64,000 nt of DNA from Acidobacteriota bacterium (GTDB lineage Bacteria; Acidobacteriota; Blastocatellia; Pyrinomonadales; Pyrinomonadaceae). The notes beneath the pieces were generated by a model. It saw only the letters and a list, made by a program, of their open reading frames with translations. It was not told where the DNA came from and searched no databases. Below are positions 45,750 to 55,109 of this stretch, piece by piece. The stretch's first letter is position 1. Each line of letters starts with the position of its first letter. The stretch spans positions 248,001-312,000 of the forward strand of contig JADJOS010000004.1 in NCBI GenBank assembly GCA_016713675.1. Reading direction: 5' to 3'. The position numbers were made by a program, and so were the translations under genes.

Positions 45750-48700
45750 TTAGTAGTAGAACTTGATACCCAACTGTATCACTCTTGGATCCCTGGTTCC
45801 GGTCACCGTTCCAAACGAGGTTGGCGTAGAGGCAGCGAGTCCTAAAGTAGTGAAATTAGTACGATTTAGCACATTGAACGCCTCACCGCGAAGCTGCAAT
45901 CGCATTGATTCGGTAAACCGAATGTTCTTGGTCAATGTGAAATCGACTCTGAACGTCGGCGGGCCTTCGATCAAACCACGCGAAGACGTCCCCGGATAGG
46001 CCGGGAAGCTCGTAGGAGCAGGCAGACCCAAAAAGGCTGCTGTATTGAACCACTGCTGCTGTGTTTGCGCTCCGCCAACATTGGGGTTACTCAATACATA
46101 CGCTCTGCCTCCGGCAGGTGAAGCGCCCAGAAAACCAATTCCGGCAGGATCAAAAGACCCGTAGGTCGCCGTGAACGGTAAACCGGTCTGGTGTGTAACG
46201 ATACCGGAAACCTGCCATCCGCCTAAGAGCTTACCCACGATGCCTTTCTGGCTCGTATACCACGGCAGCTCATAAATGTAATTGACGGTGGTTATATGCC
46301 GACGGTCAAGCGCTGCTCTGCCATACTCCTGCCCAATATCATACGCATTCTGAGGAGCCGTCGAGCGATCTGTTTGGTTATCTGTAAGGTTCTTTGACCA
46401 TGTATAAGCCAACTGAACCTGTGATGCACCGGTAAATCGCCTGATGGCCGATATCTGCAAACTGTGGTAGTTCGAGTTATATCGTGGTTGGATCATCGAG
46501 ATATTTCGCCAGCCGCGATAAGGCCGGATCTGATCCAATATCAGCGATCCTGCCGACGAAGTAAATACCACCGGTAACTGGGTCGTTGCGTTAACCGCCT
46601 GACAAGCAACGGTCGGAGTCGTCGAAGTACCGGTCGCACACTGCTGAGTAAGTGCATATCCCGGCCGCAGATTGTTGATGTCCGCAACGCCGATCAGGTT
46701 AGTACCTTTTGATCCATAATATCCGACCGACAATAACGTCTTCTTATCAAGCGAATGTTGAATATCCAGCGACCAATGCTGCATATAAGGCGTCTTGAAG
46801 TCCCTGTCGACACCTCGTATGAGATTCGGAGAATTCTCGGAGGCAACAACTGCAGGATTTGATCCAACCGGGATCGGCTGATCCAACCGCGTATTGTTGA
46901 CCGTGATCGTCTCTTGATAAGGCGGATTTGCACCTAGATTCTGTTCAAAGAAGCCAATTAACGTTTGCTCGTGGTAAATACCGTAACCCATTCTCGCAAC
47001 CGTGGTTCCCTTACCAAACGGATCCCATGCCAAACCTATACGCGGGGCAAAATTGAATTTCGGTGCTTTAACGATATATTGTCCATCGGGAGATATAGTT
47101 GGAGTACAGTTGTACGATGCCGGCCCCGTAGTATAGTTCTGGGCGTTTACTACGATACCGTTACAAAAATTCCCGGTCCCTGTCACTCGAGTTCCGTTTC
47201 CGCGAACCGTCGGGGCCTGTGCGATATTGAATGCAAGAGGATCGAAATTTGCCAATCTTCCATTCCTATCCCAGGGCGATCCGAAAAATGAATAACGAAC
47301 ACCGAGATACAATGTGAGGTTTCGCGTCGCTCTAAACTCGTCCTGAACATATGCCTCGAAATTACGCTGTCTGAAATCCGCCGTAATATCAAGCTTAGTT
47401 TGGGTAAAACTTACATTATTTCCCATTAGGAAATTCGCAAAACTCTGTTCGATATTCTGATTACCCGTACAGGTAGTTGGTACATTCGTTGTCGGATTGA
47501 TGCAGATCGTGCCTTGAGTGGGGCTTGCGAGGGTCGAGTTATTGAACCCGCTAAATGCACCCTGAGGAGTTCCACCGAGCTGATTCTCATACTTACGGTA
47601 TTTCGAGTGTGATGCACCAAACTTGACTGTGTGGTTACCGAATATATAGGTCAGGTTGGCACCCAGGTCAACTTTGTCCGAAAAATTATCGTAATCACCG
47701 AATGCCGTGAGAGTATTCAAACCGGAGATCGCCATATTCGGAACGCGAGGGTCACTAGTAGCGTAAGGCAGCGGAACGTTGACCGGCGAATTACTTCGTG
47801 CGATCAGACCGGCATTCCTAAGCAGGATCGCTCCATACGAGTAGTTTATCCTTCCTTCGACTATCAACTTAGGACTGACAATATATGTCGACTGGAGCGT
47901 GTGCGTCCTTCCGGGTGAGTTTACGTCGGCCAACGAGACTCCGGGAATTCCCGAGCCGCTGCCGAAGATCGAATTTACTTCCGACGTCGGGATCTTGTCC
48001 TGTTGGTATCTATAATACGCGGTCAAAGAATCCGTTAACGACGTGTCAATTTTTAATATCTCCTGACGGAAGTCCGCTTGATATGGAACATTTAGTCTCA
48101 GCCTATATGGGTCGACGTTAGGCAACGCGATCTTACTGTAAATATTGGCCACATACGATGCAGCCACCGAGCTGATCGGAACTACAGAAGCGATCGGTGT
48201 GCCCGCGGGCAGTATCTGGTTACATGTTCGGGTCGTGCCGGAGATCGTGCCGCTTAGGCAGATCGGAAACGAAAATACTCCGTTTCTCATTCCGGCTGAA
48301 GGGACGACCGCAGGCCCGCCTAGAAGTATCGACCTTCTATCCTTTCTCTGCTCTTCTGAAAAGAAAAAGTACGTCTTAGGCCATTTACCAAAATAGCTTT
48401 CGCCAGGGTCCTTTTCGCCAAATTTTAAGAAGTAGACCGGGCCGCCGATCGTGAACCCATAATTGTTGTATCGAAATGGAGGCCGTTGTGCCTTGCCTGA
48501 AGCATCACGAAGAGATGCATTCTGATTATTAAAATATGAGTTTGCGTTGAACTTCTCGTTTCGGACGAATTCGAAGAATGAACCATGAAACTTACTGGTT
48601 CCGCTTCGGGTCACGACATTGACCTGGCCTCCACCGCTTCTGCCCGATTCCGCCGGATATAAGGACCGAAGGACCTTAAATTCACCGATCGAATCGACAC

Positions 48701-49370
48701 TTGGGAAGGTCTGGATCGTCAGATTGGATCCACGATCCGTGACATCGGCTCCGTCAACTGTAAAAGTATTTTGACTGGATCGGGCACCATTGACCGAAAT
48801 ATTTACCGTGTTGGCCTGTCCTTCAGGATTAAAATTACCGACGTAGACCTGATCCGACAAATTGGACGAAACACCGGGGGCAAGTGTAAGCAGTTGGATC
48901 CAATTGCGGTTATTGATCGAGATCTCTCGAACTTGATCACCGCTGATAGTCGTTCCCGCTGTCGGCGTTGTTAGTTCCACAGCCAAAGCGTCAGCCGTCA
49001 CGGTCACAGTTTCGTCGATGCGTCCGGCTTCGACCCTAACGTCGACCGATCGCCTTGCACCAACATCGACCTTAATATTCGTACTGACCGCTTTTTTGAA
49101 GTTAGCCGCTTCCACGGTCACGGTGTACACGCTCGAAGGAATTCCAGGTACTGAAAATCCACCGTCTTCATTCGAAGTAACCGTACGAACAACGAGATTG
49201 TCCTTCGACGGATCCGTCACAATAACGGTCGCTCCGGCAACGGCTGCACCGTTAGCATCCTTTACGGATCCGACGATCGAGCCCGTGATTTCCTGTGCAG
49301 CAGCAAGTCCGGCAAGGCTCAAGGTGAGGGCAAATGCCGCTAAGATCGAACACAATGTTTTCCTTTTCAT
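45750..49370 (-). CDS. Oar-type TonB-dependent outer-membrane receptor
   Basis: About 1206 aa from the third of three in-frame ATGs (49370, MKRKTLCSILAAF), which gives a normal signal peptide ending LAAAQ. An N-terminal carboxypeptidase-regulatory-like domain (about 27-105, GSIVGSVKDANGAAVAGATVIV) is followed by the plug (SINNRNWIQLLTLAPGV, GARSSQNTFTVDGADVTDRG) and a long beta-barrel ending in aromatic LGIKFYY. These receptors import large substrates with TonB/ExbBD energy and are very common in acidobacteria. The position between nagA and the serine hydrolase-NamZ gene suggests a role in uptake of cell-wall glycan fragments, but the substrate is unproven. Confidence 0.9.
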   Translation of the reverse strand: MKRKTLCSILAAFALTLSLAGLAAAQEITGSIVGSVKDANGAAVAGATVIVTDPSKDNLVVRTVTSNEDGGFSVPGIPSSVYTVTVEAANFKKAVSTNIKVDVGARRSVDVRVEAGRIDETVTVTADALAVELTTPTAGTTISGDQVREISINNRNWIQLLTLAPGVSSNLSDQVYVGNFNPEGQANTVNISVNGARSSQNTFTVDGADVTDRGSNLTIQTFPSVDSIGEFKVLRSLYPAESGRSGGGQVNVVTRSGTSKFHGSFFEFVRNEKFNANSYFNNQNASLRDASGKAQRPPFRYNNYGFTIGGPVYFLKFGEKDPGESYFGKWPKTYFFFSEEQRKDRRSILLGGPAVVPSAGMRNGVFSFPICLSGTISGTTRTCNQILPAGTPIASVVPISSVAASYVANIYSKIALPNVDPYRLRLNVPYQADFRQEILKIDTSLTDSLTAYYRYQQDKIPTSEVNSIFGSGSGIPGVSLADVNSPGRTHTLQSTYIVSPKLIVEGRINYSYGAILLRNAGLIARSNSPVNVPLPYATSDPRVPNMAISGLNTLTAFGDYDNFSDKVDLGANLTYIFGNHTVKFGASHSKYRKYENQLGGTPQGAFSGFNNSTLASPTQGTICINPTTNVPTTCTGNQNIEQSFANFLMGNNVSFTQTKLDITADFRQRNFEAYVQDEFRATRNLTLYLGVRYSFFGSPWDRNGRLANFDPLAFNIAQAPTVRGNGTRVTGTGNFCNGIVVNAQNYTTGPASYNCTPTISPDGQYIVKAPKFNFAPRIGLAWDPFGKGTTVARMGYGIYHEQTLIGFFEQNLGANPPYQETITVNNTRLDQPIPVGSNPAVVASENSPNLIRGVDRDFKTPYMQHWSLDIQHSLDKKTLLSVGYYGSKGTNLIGVADINNLRPGYALTQQCATGTSTTPTVACQAVNATTQLPVVFTSSAGSLILDQIRPYRGWRNISMIQPRYNSNYHSLQISAIRRFTGASQVQLAYTWSKNLTDNQTDRSTAPQNAYDIGQEYGRAALDRRHITTVNYIYELPWYTSQKGIVGKLLGGWQVSGIVTHQTGLPFTATYGSFDPAGIGFLGASPAGGRAYVLSNPNVGGAQTQQQWFNTAAFLGLPAPTSFPAYPGTSSRGLIEGPPTFRVDFTLTKNIRFTESMRLQLRGEAFNVLNRTNFTTLGLAASTPTSFGTVTGTRDPRVIQLGIKFYY

Positions 49371-49563
49371 ATTCTTCCATCCCATGTCGAAATAATTTGC
49401 AAAGCTAAAAATAACCATAAGGATTATTTACGTTATCGGAGATTTATTCAAATTTTCGTTATCGCACCAAACACAACAAATATGCGAATTCGGCTAAAAT
49501 CCTTACAAATAAACGAGTTGTTACGAAAATGTGAACGTTGGAACTTTTATAACCCTAAACCAC

Positions 49564-52134
49564 TCATTTGTAAAGCAAATATGATGCCCTACGAGTGTTA
49601 AATTCTTCTTTTTTTGGTTTTATCAATTTGTCGATATTTTCAGGCGACTCGCCGCGTTTTACGGCGTCGAGAATTTCCTGATTTACGAGCAATCTGGCGT
49701 ACCTTTCGACCTGCCAATCGGTCGAATAGATCTTCCGCAAAGCGGTCGCGATCTCGATGCCAGTACCAACCGAATCGAACGCGTTTCGTTCCGTAATGAT
49801 GATGTTGATGCCGCTGCATTCTTCGTCTTTGAAAACGGACGCGTTCGGCTTGAATCGAACGGGAACAAATCGCACGCCTTTCAGATTTCGTTCATTCAGA
49901 TATTTCGCGAGGTTCCGCCCGTTGATCCACGGAGCTCCGACGACCTCGAACGGCGTGTCCGTTCCGCGTCCGACGCTGACATTTGTTGTCTCCAGCAAAC
50001 CAATTCCCGGATAAAGCGTTGCCTCGGTCAGCGAACGCATATTCGGGCTCGGATTGACCCAAGTCTGTCCGGTCTCATCAAACCACATCGACCGTGCCCA
50101 GCCGTCCATCTTGATCACACGAACATCCGCACCGATCTTCCGCTCGGCGTTCATCATCATCCCGAGCTCGCCGATCGTCAGGCCGTATCGGACGGGCGTC
50201 GTGTGTGCGGCGATAAACGAAAGTTTGTCTTCGTTAGCGAGAATTCCGTCGATGTCGTTGCCATTGATCGGATTTGGCCGGTCGAGAATGAAAACGGGCT
50301 TTCCTGCTTTCGCCGCCTCTTCCATCACATTCTTCAGCGTCGCAGTGTAGGTGTAAAATCTTGCCCCGATGTCCTGAATGTCATAAACAACCGCATCGAT
50401 AGTCGCTGTCTGCTCAGGCTTTGGCCGACGCATTCCGTCTTTGTAAAGCGAATACACAGGTAACCCTGTTTTCTCGTCCTTGCTGTCGTCGATCTTCTCG
50501 GTATCAAGTTCTCCGCGAATTCCATGCTCCGGCGAGAACAAAGCTACGAGATTTACATTCGCAGCTTCTTTCAATATGTCGATCGTCTGCTTACCCGCAA
50601 GATTGCGTCCGGTGTGATTTGTCACCAACCCAAGCTTAAGCCCGGCAAGCTGTTTGAATCTGTCGCGTTCAAGAATGTCGATACCATTAAGGACTGGAGC
50701 GGCAAGCATCCTGCTTGCCGTGGTCGTATTGCGTTGAGGTGCAAGCAGGGATGCTTGCACTCCAGTCACAAACTTCGGCAATTGAGCTGCAACCGCCGCA
50801 TTGTATTCGGCCTCGGCCTGCTTGAATTTCTCGGCGGGCGTGTCCTCTATCGCCGACGCTACAACCGTAGCGACCTTTGCCCGAAGCGGGCCGACATCGC
50901 CTTTGCCGTCCGGGTGAACGCGGTTCGACAGGAACACGACAAACGTCTGCGAAACCCTGTCGATCCAAACGCCCGTCCCCGTAAAACCCGTATGCCCAAA
51001 CGACCCAAGCGGAAACAGTTCGCCGCGATTGGACGAGAACGAAGTATTAATATCCCACCCGAGCCCGCGAGCATCGCCCGATTCGCTAACCACCACCGGC
51101 GCCGTCATCTTCGCCACCGTCTGCGCCGACATCACCCGCTTCCCATCCAGCGTCCCGCCGTTCAGCAGCATCTGGCAGTAGCGGGCGAGATCGTCAGCGG
51201 TCGAGAAAAGCCCGGCGTGTCCGGCGACACCGCCCATTCGGAAAGAAGTTGGGTCGTGGACTTGCCCTCTGAGGATTTCGTCTCCCTTTTTATCATCACC
51301 TTCAAACTTCAGACCGAGATAACTGTTCTGGCCGCGAACGTTTTCTGTCGGAGCAGTTCGCATCCGACGGCCGCTTTTATAGGATTCCCATTTTGGACCA
51401 CGACCAATCATTCTCTCCATAAATGTCCAGAACTGAGTATCGTTACTGTTGACCAGCTCTTCTTTAACATTGTCATTAAAAAACAAGTGGACACCATTTC
51501 CAGCAATTCGTTCAACTATCTCTCCCAACACAATAAACCCGATATCCGAGTAAACAAATCTCGTCCCGGGAGCCGCACGCAGTCTTTCTTTTTTTAGAGC
51601 GGCGAGCATGCCTTCACGGCCGGTCCATTTTTCGCCGAGGTCAAAATCGGGGCGATAGCCTGATGTGTGCGTGAGCAGTTGCTGGATCGTGACGCGTTTG
51701 GCGGCCGCGTCGTCGATGTCGGGAATGTACATCCCGATCGTGTCGTTCAAACGCAGCTTGCCCTGCTCGACCAGTATCATTATCGAAGTCGCCGTCGCGA
51801 TCGGCTTGGTTAAGCTGGCGACATCAAATATCGTATCGACCGTCATCTTCTCCACCGTCGGCACCAGCGAACGGTTTCCGTAAGCCTTACGATAAACGAT
51901 CTTCCCCTTATGCCCGACCAACACAACCGCCCCCGGCAATTTCTTCGCCGCAATATCAGCCTCAACCAAAGCGTCGATCTGAGCGAGTTTTGCCGCATTC
52001 ATCCCAACCGCCTGCGGCAACGCAACCGGAAGACCTTGGGAACGATTCACCACAGAGGCACAGAGGCACAGAGAAAGCGAAAACAAGACGCCAGCGATAT
52101 TTCTACAGGTAATGGTACTTTTCACGATTTCCAA
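49564..52134 (-). CDS. Serine beta-lactamase-fold hydrolase fused to NamZ (DUF1343) exo-muramidase
   Basis: One 856-aa polypeptide with two enzymes. Residues about 35-440 are a class C beta-lactamase/DD-peptidase-like domain: SxxK in VASLTKPIA, Tyr in VYSDIGFIVLGE, and HTGFTGTG in the KTG position. Residues about 485-856 are DUF1343, the exo-beta-N-acetylmuramidase NamZ family: LVTNHTGRN, ALFSPEHGIRGE, VYDIQDIGARFYTY and NPSPNMRSL. In B. subtilis namZ, amiE, nagZ and murQ are clustered, and the fusion would combine peptide removal with MurNAc release. The start is TTG 52134. The signal-peptide core SLCLCASVV and the interdomain linker (456-481) are both encoded by palindromic repeats. Confidence 0.88.
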   Translation of the reverse strand: MEIVKSTITCRNIAGVLFSLSLCLCASVVNRSQGLPVALPQAVGMNAAKLAQIDALVEADIAAKKLPGAVVLVGHKGKIVYRKAYGNRSLVPTVEKMTVDTIFDVASLTKPIATATSIMILVEQGKLRLNDTIGMYIPDIDDAAAKRVTIQQLLTHTSGYRPDFDLGEKWTGREGMLAALKKERLRAAPGTRFVYSDIGFIVLGEIVERIAGNGVHLFFNDNVKEELVNSNDTQFWTFMERMIGRGPKWESYKSGRRMRTAPTENVRGQNSYLGLKFEGDDKKGDEILRGQVHDPTSFRMGGVAGHAGLFSTADDLARYCQMLLNGGTLDGKRVMSAQTVAKMTAPVVVSESGDARGLGWDINTSFSSNRGELFPLGSFGHTGFTGTGVWIDRVSQTFVVFLSNRVHPDGKGDVGPLRAKVATVVASAIEDTPAEKFKQAEAEYNAAVAAQLPKFVTGVQASLLAPQRNTTTASRMLAAPVLNGIDILERDRFKQLAGLKLGLVTNHTGRNLAGKQTIDILKEAANVNLVALFSPEHGIRGELDTEKIDDSKDEKTGLPVYSLYKDGMRRPKPEQTATIDAVVYDIQDIGARFYTYTATLKNVMEEAAKAGKPVFILDRPNPINGNDIDGILANEDKLSFIAAHTTPVRYGLTIGELGMMMNAERKIGADVRVIKMDGWARSMWFDETGQTWVNPSPNMRSLTEATLYPGIGLLETTNVSVGRGTDTPFEVVGAPWINGRNLAKYLNERNLKGVRFVPVRFKPNASVFKDEECSGINIIITERNAFDSVGTGIEIATALRKIYSTDWQVERYARLLVNQEILDAVKRGESPENIDKLIKPKKEEFNTRRASYLLYK
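50692..50767 (-). repeat. Family H three-stem palindromic element in the serine hydrolase-NamZ linker
   Basis: Outer arms GACTGGAG (50692-50699) and CTCCAGTC (50760-50767) enclose two hairpins, GGCAAGC-ATCCT-GCTTGCC (50701-50719) and GTGCAAGC-AGGGAT-GCTTGCAC (50739-50760). It encodes TGVQASLLAPQRNTTTASR and neighbours between the two enzymatic domains. Confidence 0.85.
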
Positions 52135-52177
52135 ATTGATTTGATCGATCCTCTGTGTCTCTGTGCCTCTGTGGTTA
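52046..52177. repeat. Family B inverted pair (CACAGAGGCACAGAG / CTCTGTGCCTCTGTG) around the start of the fusion gene
   Basis: Left copy 52046-52076 has CACAGAGGCACAGAGGCACAGAG; right copy 52150-52177 is its inverse, CTCTGTGTCTCTGTGCCTCTGTGG. The left copy encodes the signal-peptide core SLCLCASVV; the gene's start lies between the copies, and the right copy ends at the LysR stop codon. Confidence 0.85.
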
Positions 52178-52178
52178 G

Positions 52179-53096
52179 CTATCGCTTTGCTTTTAGTTCC
52201 TTTTCCCTCGCGACGAAGCTTTCTTTACAAAGCCCGACGAATTCCTTCGCGATCGGCGAAAAATATCCGCCTCTGAGGCGTGCGAGGCCGAGTTCCCAAT
52301 TGATCTCGGCACCCTCGATGAGCCATGAGACGAGGCGGCCTTCGCGGATCTCGTCGGCGATCGTTTTGGCACCGGCGATGCCGACGCCGAGGTTGTTTTC
52401 GACCATTTGATTGATCGCTTCTTGCCGTGAGAGTTCCATCACGATGTTCGGCCGGACGTTCGCTGCATGGAAAAAATCGTCGATCATTCGCCGCGTATTA
52501 CCGCCGCGTTCGCCGAGGATGAGCTTCTCGCCCGCGAGCGTTGCCGCGCTGATATATCGCTCATTCGCGAGCGAATGTTTCGGATGTGCGATCGCGACGA
52601 TCTCGTCGCTGAACAACAGATCGGTCTGTATATTTGGAGCATCGACCGGAAACGACACAAACGCAATATCGATCTCGCCGTGCTGAATTTTCTCGATCAG
52701 CGTCTGGCTTGTGCCGGAGGTTACGCCGAGTTCGGAATTGGGAAATTTTTCGCGAAGTCCCTGCAATATATGCGGCAATTGCTGCGTCGCAAATTCCGCC
52801 GACGCGGACCCGATACGCAACCGCCCGTGCTCCACGCCGCCAAGCTCGGCGATCTCAGCCAATGCGGTGTCGTGTTCACGCAATATTCGCCGTGCCCTTC
52901 CAATTAGATGTTCCCCGGCCTCCGTCACGATCACGCGGCGGGGCGTGCGGACAAATAACGGCAGTCCGACCTCATCCTCGAGCTGTTTGATCTGCATCGA
53001 GATGGCCGCCTGTGTGACGTTCACACGCCTCGCACCGGCAGTAAAGGTCTTCGCTTCGGCGATCGCCAAAAACGCTTTTAGCTGTCTGATTTCCAT
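52179..53096 (-). CDS. LysR-family transcriptional regulator
   Basis: A 305-aa regulator. N-terminal winged helix (MEIRQLKAFLAIAEAKTFT ... AARRVNVTQAAISMQIKQLEDEVGLPLFVRTPR) is canonical; the effector-binding domain (about 90-300) follows. It is divergent from the sugar kinase/murQ/SSS/nagZ genes, with a T-N11-A box between them, so it probably controls them. The co-inducer might be a muropeptide sugar, but there is no direct evidence. The family B repeat starts right after its stop. Confidence 0.92.
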   Translation of the reverse strand: MEIRQLKAFLAIAEAKTFTAGARRVNVTQAAISMQIKQLEDEVGLPLFVRTPRRVIVTEAGEHLIGRARRILREHDTALAEIAELGGVEHGRLRIGSASAEFATQQLPHILQGLREKFPNSELGVTSGTSQTLIEKIQHGEIDIAFVSFPVDAPNIQTDLLFSDEIVAIAHPKHSLANERYISAATLAGEKLILGERGGNTRRMIDDFFHAANVRPNIVMELSRQEAINQMVENNLGVGIAGAKTIADEIREGRLVSWLIEGAEINWELGLARLRGGYFSPIAKEFVGLCKESFVAREKELKAKR

Positions 53097-53133
53097 AACT
53101 TAAAACACTCGAAACCAATGCAATTAGATTATC

Positions 53134-53148
53134 TTATTGAATACATAA
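53134..53148 (+). promoter_or_regulatory. Putative LysR box
   Basis: TTATTGAATACATAA: an interrupted dyad TTAT-N7-ATAA that contains T-N11-A, the usual LysR-type operator core. It lies between the divergent LysR and kinase genes. Confidence 0.4.
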
Positions 53149-53224
53149 AATCCGTTAAATTTGATTATATGTCAAGTTTATCAAAGAATGGAACTGAAAT
53201 ATTCTTTCGTGATTGTCCGGAGCG

Positions 53225-54199
53225 ATGCCAACAACCGCCGCAAAAAACAGTCGTAGACCCAAGTCATATCAGCTGTTTCTCGGCGTCGACGGCGGCGGAA
53301 CAAAAACAAATATCGCGTTGATGTGCGAATCGGGCGAGGTCGTCTCCGAAGCCAAAGGCGGCCCTTCAAACCCGCTCCGCGTCGGCGTCGAAACCGCAGT
53401 TGCAAACATCACCACGGCTCTGAACAAAGCATGCGACGACGCGGGCGTTTCACGCGGAGACATCGTCGCCGCAACGCTAGGGCTCGCCGGTGTTCGTCGA
53501 ATGGACATCCGCGAACGCATCCGTGAAAGCTTCATCGCCCGCTCGGGCATTCGCAACACAAACGTCACCACCGATGCCGAGATCGCCCTTTACGGCACGA
53601 CATTTGGCAAAGCCGGCCTGGTCGTTATCGCCGGGACCGGCTCGGTCTGCCTCGGCATCAACGGCAAAGGTGAACGTGCCGTCGCCGGCGGCTGGGGCCC
53701 GCTCGCCGGTGACGAAGGCGGCGGCCGAGGCATCGCCGAACAGGCCCTGCACCGCATCGCTAAAGCATCAGATGGACGCGGTGAACCTACAAAACTCACC
53801 GAAGCTGCCGGCGAGTACTTCCGTGCGTCTACCGCCGAAAACCTCATCGGCGCCATCTACGCCCCGCAGATCGACAACAGCCGCATCGCAGGTTTCGCAA
53901 AAAACGTAGTCGAAACCGCCAAAGAAGGTGATAAAATTGCCCTCGAACTGATAGAGAACGCCGGTAACGAACTCGGATCCGCCGCAGCCGCTGTGATACG
54001 CAATCTCGGCCTTCAGCAGACCAAATTCCCCGTCGGCTGCGTCGGCAGCGTTTTCAAAGCAGGCGAAATATTAACAAAACCGATGTTATCCGAGATCCAC
54101 ACAACGGCATCAAAAGCATACTTGGTAAACCCCAAAATGCCGCCATCCCAAGCGGCCGCACTGATGGCAATGAAAGAAAATGAGAACATGAGAAATTGA
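53225..54199 (+). CDS. N-acetylglucosamine/N-acetylmuramate kinase-like (BadF/BadG ATPase family)
   Basis: 324 aa from ATG 53225 (GGAG at 53219). The actin-like ATPase core is clear: LFLGVDGGGTKTNIALM (phosphate 1), AATLGLAGV, VVIAGTGSVCLGING (phosphate 2) and GWGPLAGDEGGG. Eukaryotic-type NagK and bacterial MurK kinases belong to this family. Phosphorylation of MurNAc or GlcNAc at position 6 is the expected step here, because murQ follows and the symporter would bring in free sugar rather than a phosphorylated one (no PTS). Whether it accepts MurNAc, GlcNAc or both is open. Confidence 0.82.
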   Translation: MPTTAAKNSRRPKSYQLFLGVDGGGTKTNIALMCESGEVVSEAKGGPSNPLRVGVETAVANITTALNKACDDAGVSRGDIVAATLGLAGVRRMDIRERIRESFIARSGIRNTNVTTDAEIALYGTTFGKAGLVVIAGTGSVCLGINGKGERAVAGGWGPLAGDEGGGRGIAEQALHRIAKASDGRGEPTKLTEAAGEYFRASTAENLIGAIYAPQIDNSRIAGFAKNVVETAKEGDKIALELIENAGNELGSAAAAVIRNLGLQQTKFPVGCVGSVFKAGEILTKPMLSEIHTTASKAYLVNPKMPPSQAAALMAMKENENMRN

Positions 54200-54270
54200 A
54201 CCGCAGAGACGCAAAGACGAAAAGATGAATATCTTTCTCTCTTTCTTGGCGTCTCAGCGTTTCTGCGCTT
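54199..54270. repeat. Dispersed dyad (CCGCAGAGACGCAAAGACG / CGTCTCAGCGTTTCTGCG) between kinase and murQ
   Basis: The left arm CCGCAGAGACGCAAAGACG (from about 54201) and the right arm GGCGTCTCAGCGTTTCTGCG (to about 54268) are imperfect inverse complements. It is related to the repeat inside metH. Confidence 0.75.
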
Positions 54271-54284
54271 AATAGTTAATAAAT

Positions 54285-55109
54285 ATGCTGCCGATCACCG
54301 AACAAGAGAACTCAAAAACTGCCGCCATCGACTCAGTGTCGACGCTTGAGGCCGTGCGTCTGATCAATGATGAGGACAAGCTAGTGGCGTTGGCAGTCGA
54401 AAGGGTTTTGCCGGAGATCGCAAAAACGGTCGATGCGGTTGTCGAACGTCTGCAAAACGGCGGGCGGCTGTTTTATGTCGGAACAGGAACAAGCGGGCGG
54501 CTCGGCGTGCTGGACGCGTCCGAGATACCGCCAACATTTGGCGTCTCGTACGATCTGGTCCAGGGCGTGATCGCCGGCGGCTACGACGCCCTCTACAAAG
54601 CCGCTGAATCAAGCGAAGACAACCGCGAAGCCGGAGGCGAAGACCTAAAAACACGAGGACTGATGACCAAAGACGCCGTTATCGGCCTTGCCGCCTCAGG
54701 CCGCACGCCTTACACTATCGGTGCTTTAGAATTCGCAAGATCTTTGGGATGTTTTACGGCGTGCGTTACTTGCGTTCCTGATTCCGCGATAACAAGGTCG
54801 GTCGACGTCGCTATCGTTCCCATAGTCGGCCCCGAAGCTATCACCGGCTCGACCCGCATGAAATCCGGCACGGCGCAAAAGATGGTTCTCAACATGATCT
54901 CGACCGTCGCGATGATCAAACTCGGCTACGTCCGCGGCAACCGAATGACCAACGTCCGTGCCGGAAATGAAAAACTGAAGGACCGTGCAGTACGTATCCT
55001 AATGACGGAAACCGGCATAGAGGACAGAGACGAGGCGGAGGCCTTGCTCATCGAATCGCAATTCTCGATCAGTCAGGCGATAGCGCACCGAAAAGATGGA
55101 GACCTATGA
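54285..55109 (+). CDS. murQ: N-acetylmuramic acid 6-phosphate etherase
   Basis: The 274-aa SIS-domain protein shows MurQ signatures: ITEQENSKTAAIDSVSTLEAVRLIN, FYVGTGTSGRLGVLDASEIPPTFG, GLAASGRTPYTIGALEFA and GPEAITGSTRMKSGTAQKMVLNM. It cleaves the lactyl ether of MurNAc-6-P to give GlcNAc-6-P and D-lactate. Slightly shorter than E. coli MurQ (298 aa). No Shine-Dalgarno sequence is obvious; a dispersed dyad separates it from the kinase. It overlaps the following lipoprotein gene by 4 bases. Confidence 0.95.
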   Translation: MLPITEQENSKTAAIDSVSTLEAVRLINDEDKLVALAVERVLPEIAKTVDAVVERLQNGGRLFYVGTGTSGRLGVLDASEIPPTFGVSYDLVQGVIAGGYDALYKAAESSEDNREAGGEDLKTRGLMTKDAVIGLAASGRTPYTIGALEFARSLGCFTACVTCVPDSAITRSVDVAIVPIVGPEAITGSTRMKSGTAQKMVLNMISTVAMIKLGYVRGNRMTNVRAGNEKLKDRAVRILMTETGIEDRDEAEALLIESQFSISQAIAHRKDGDL

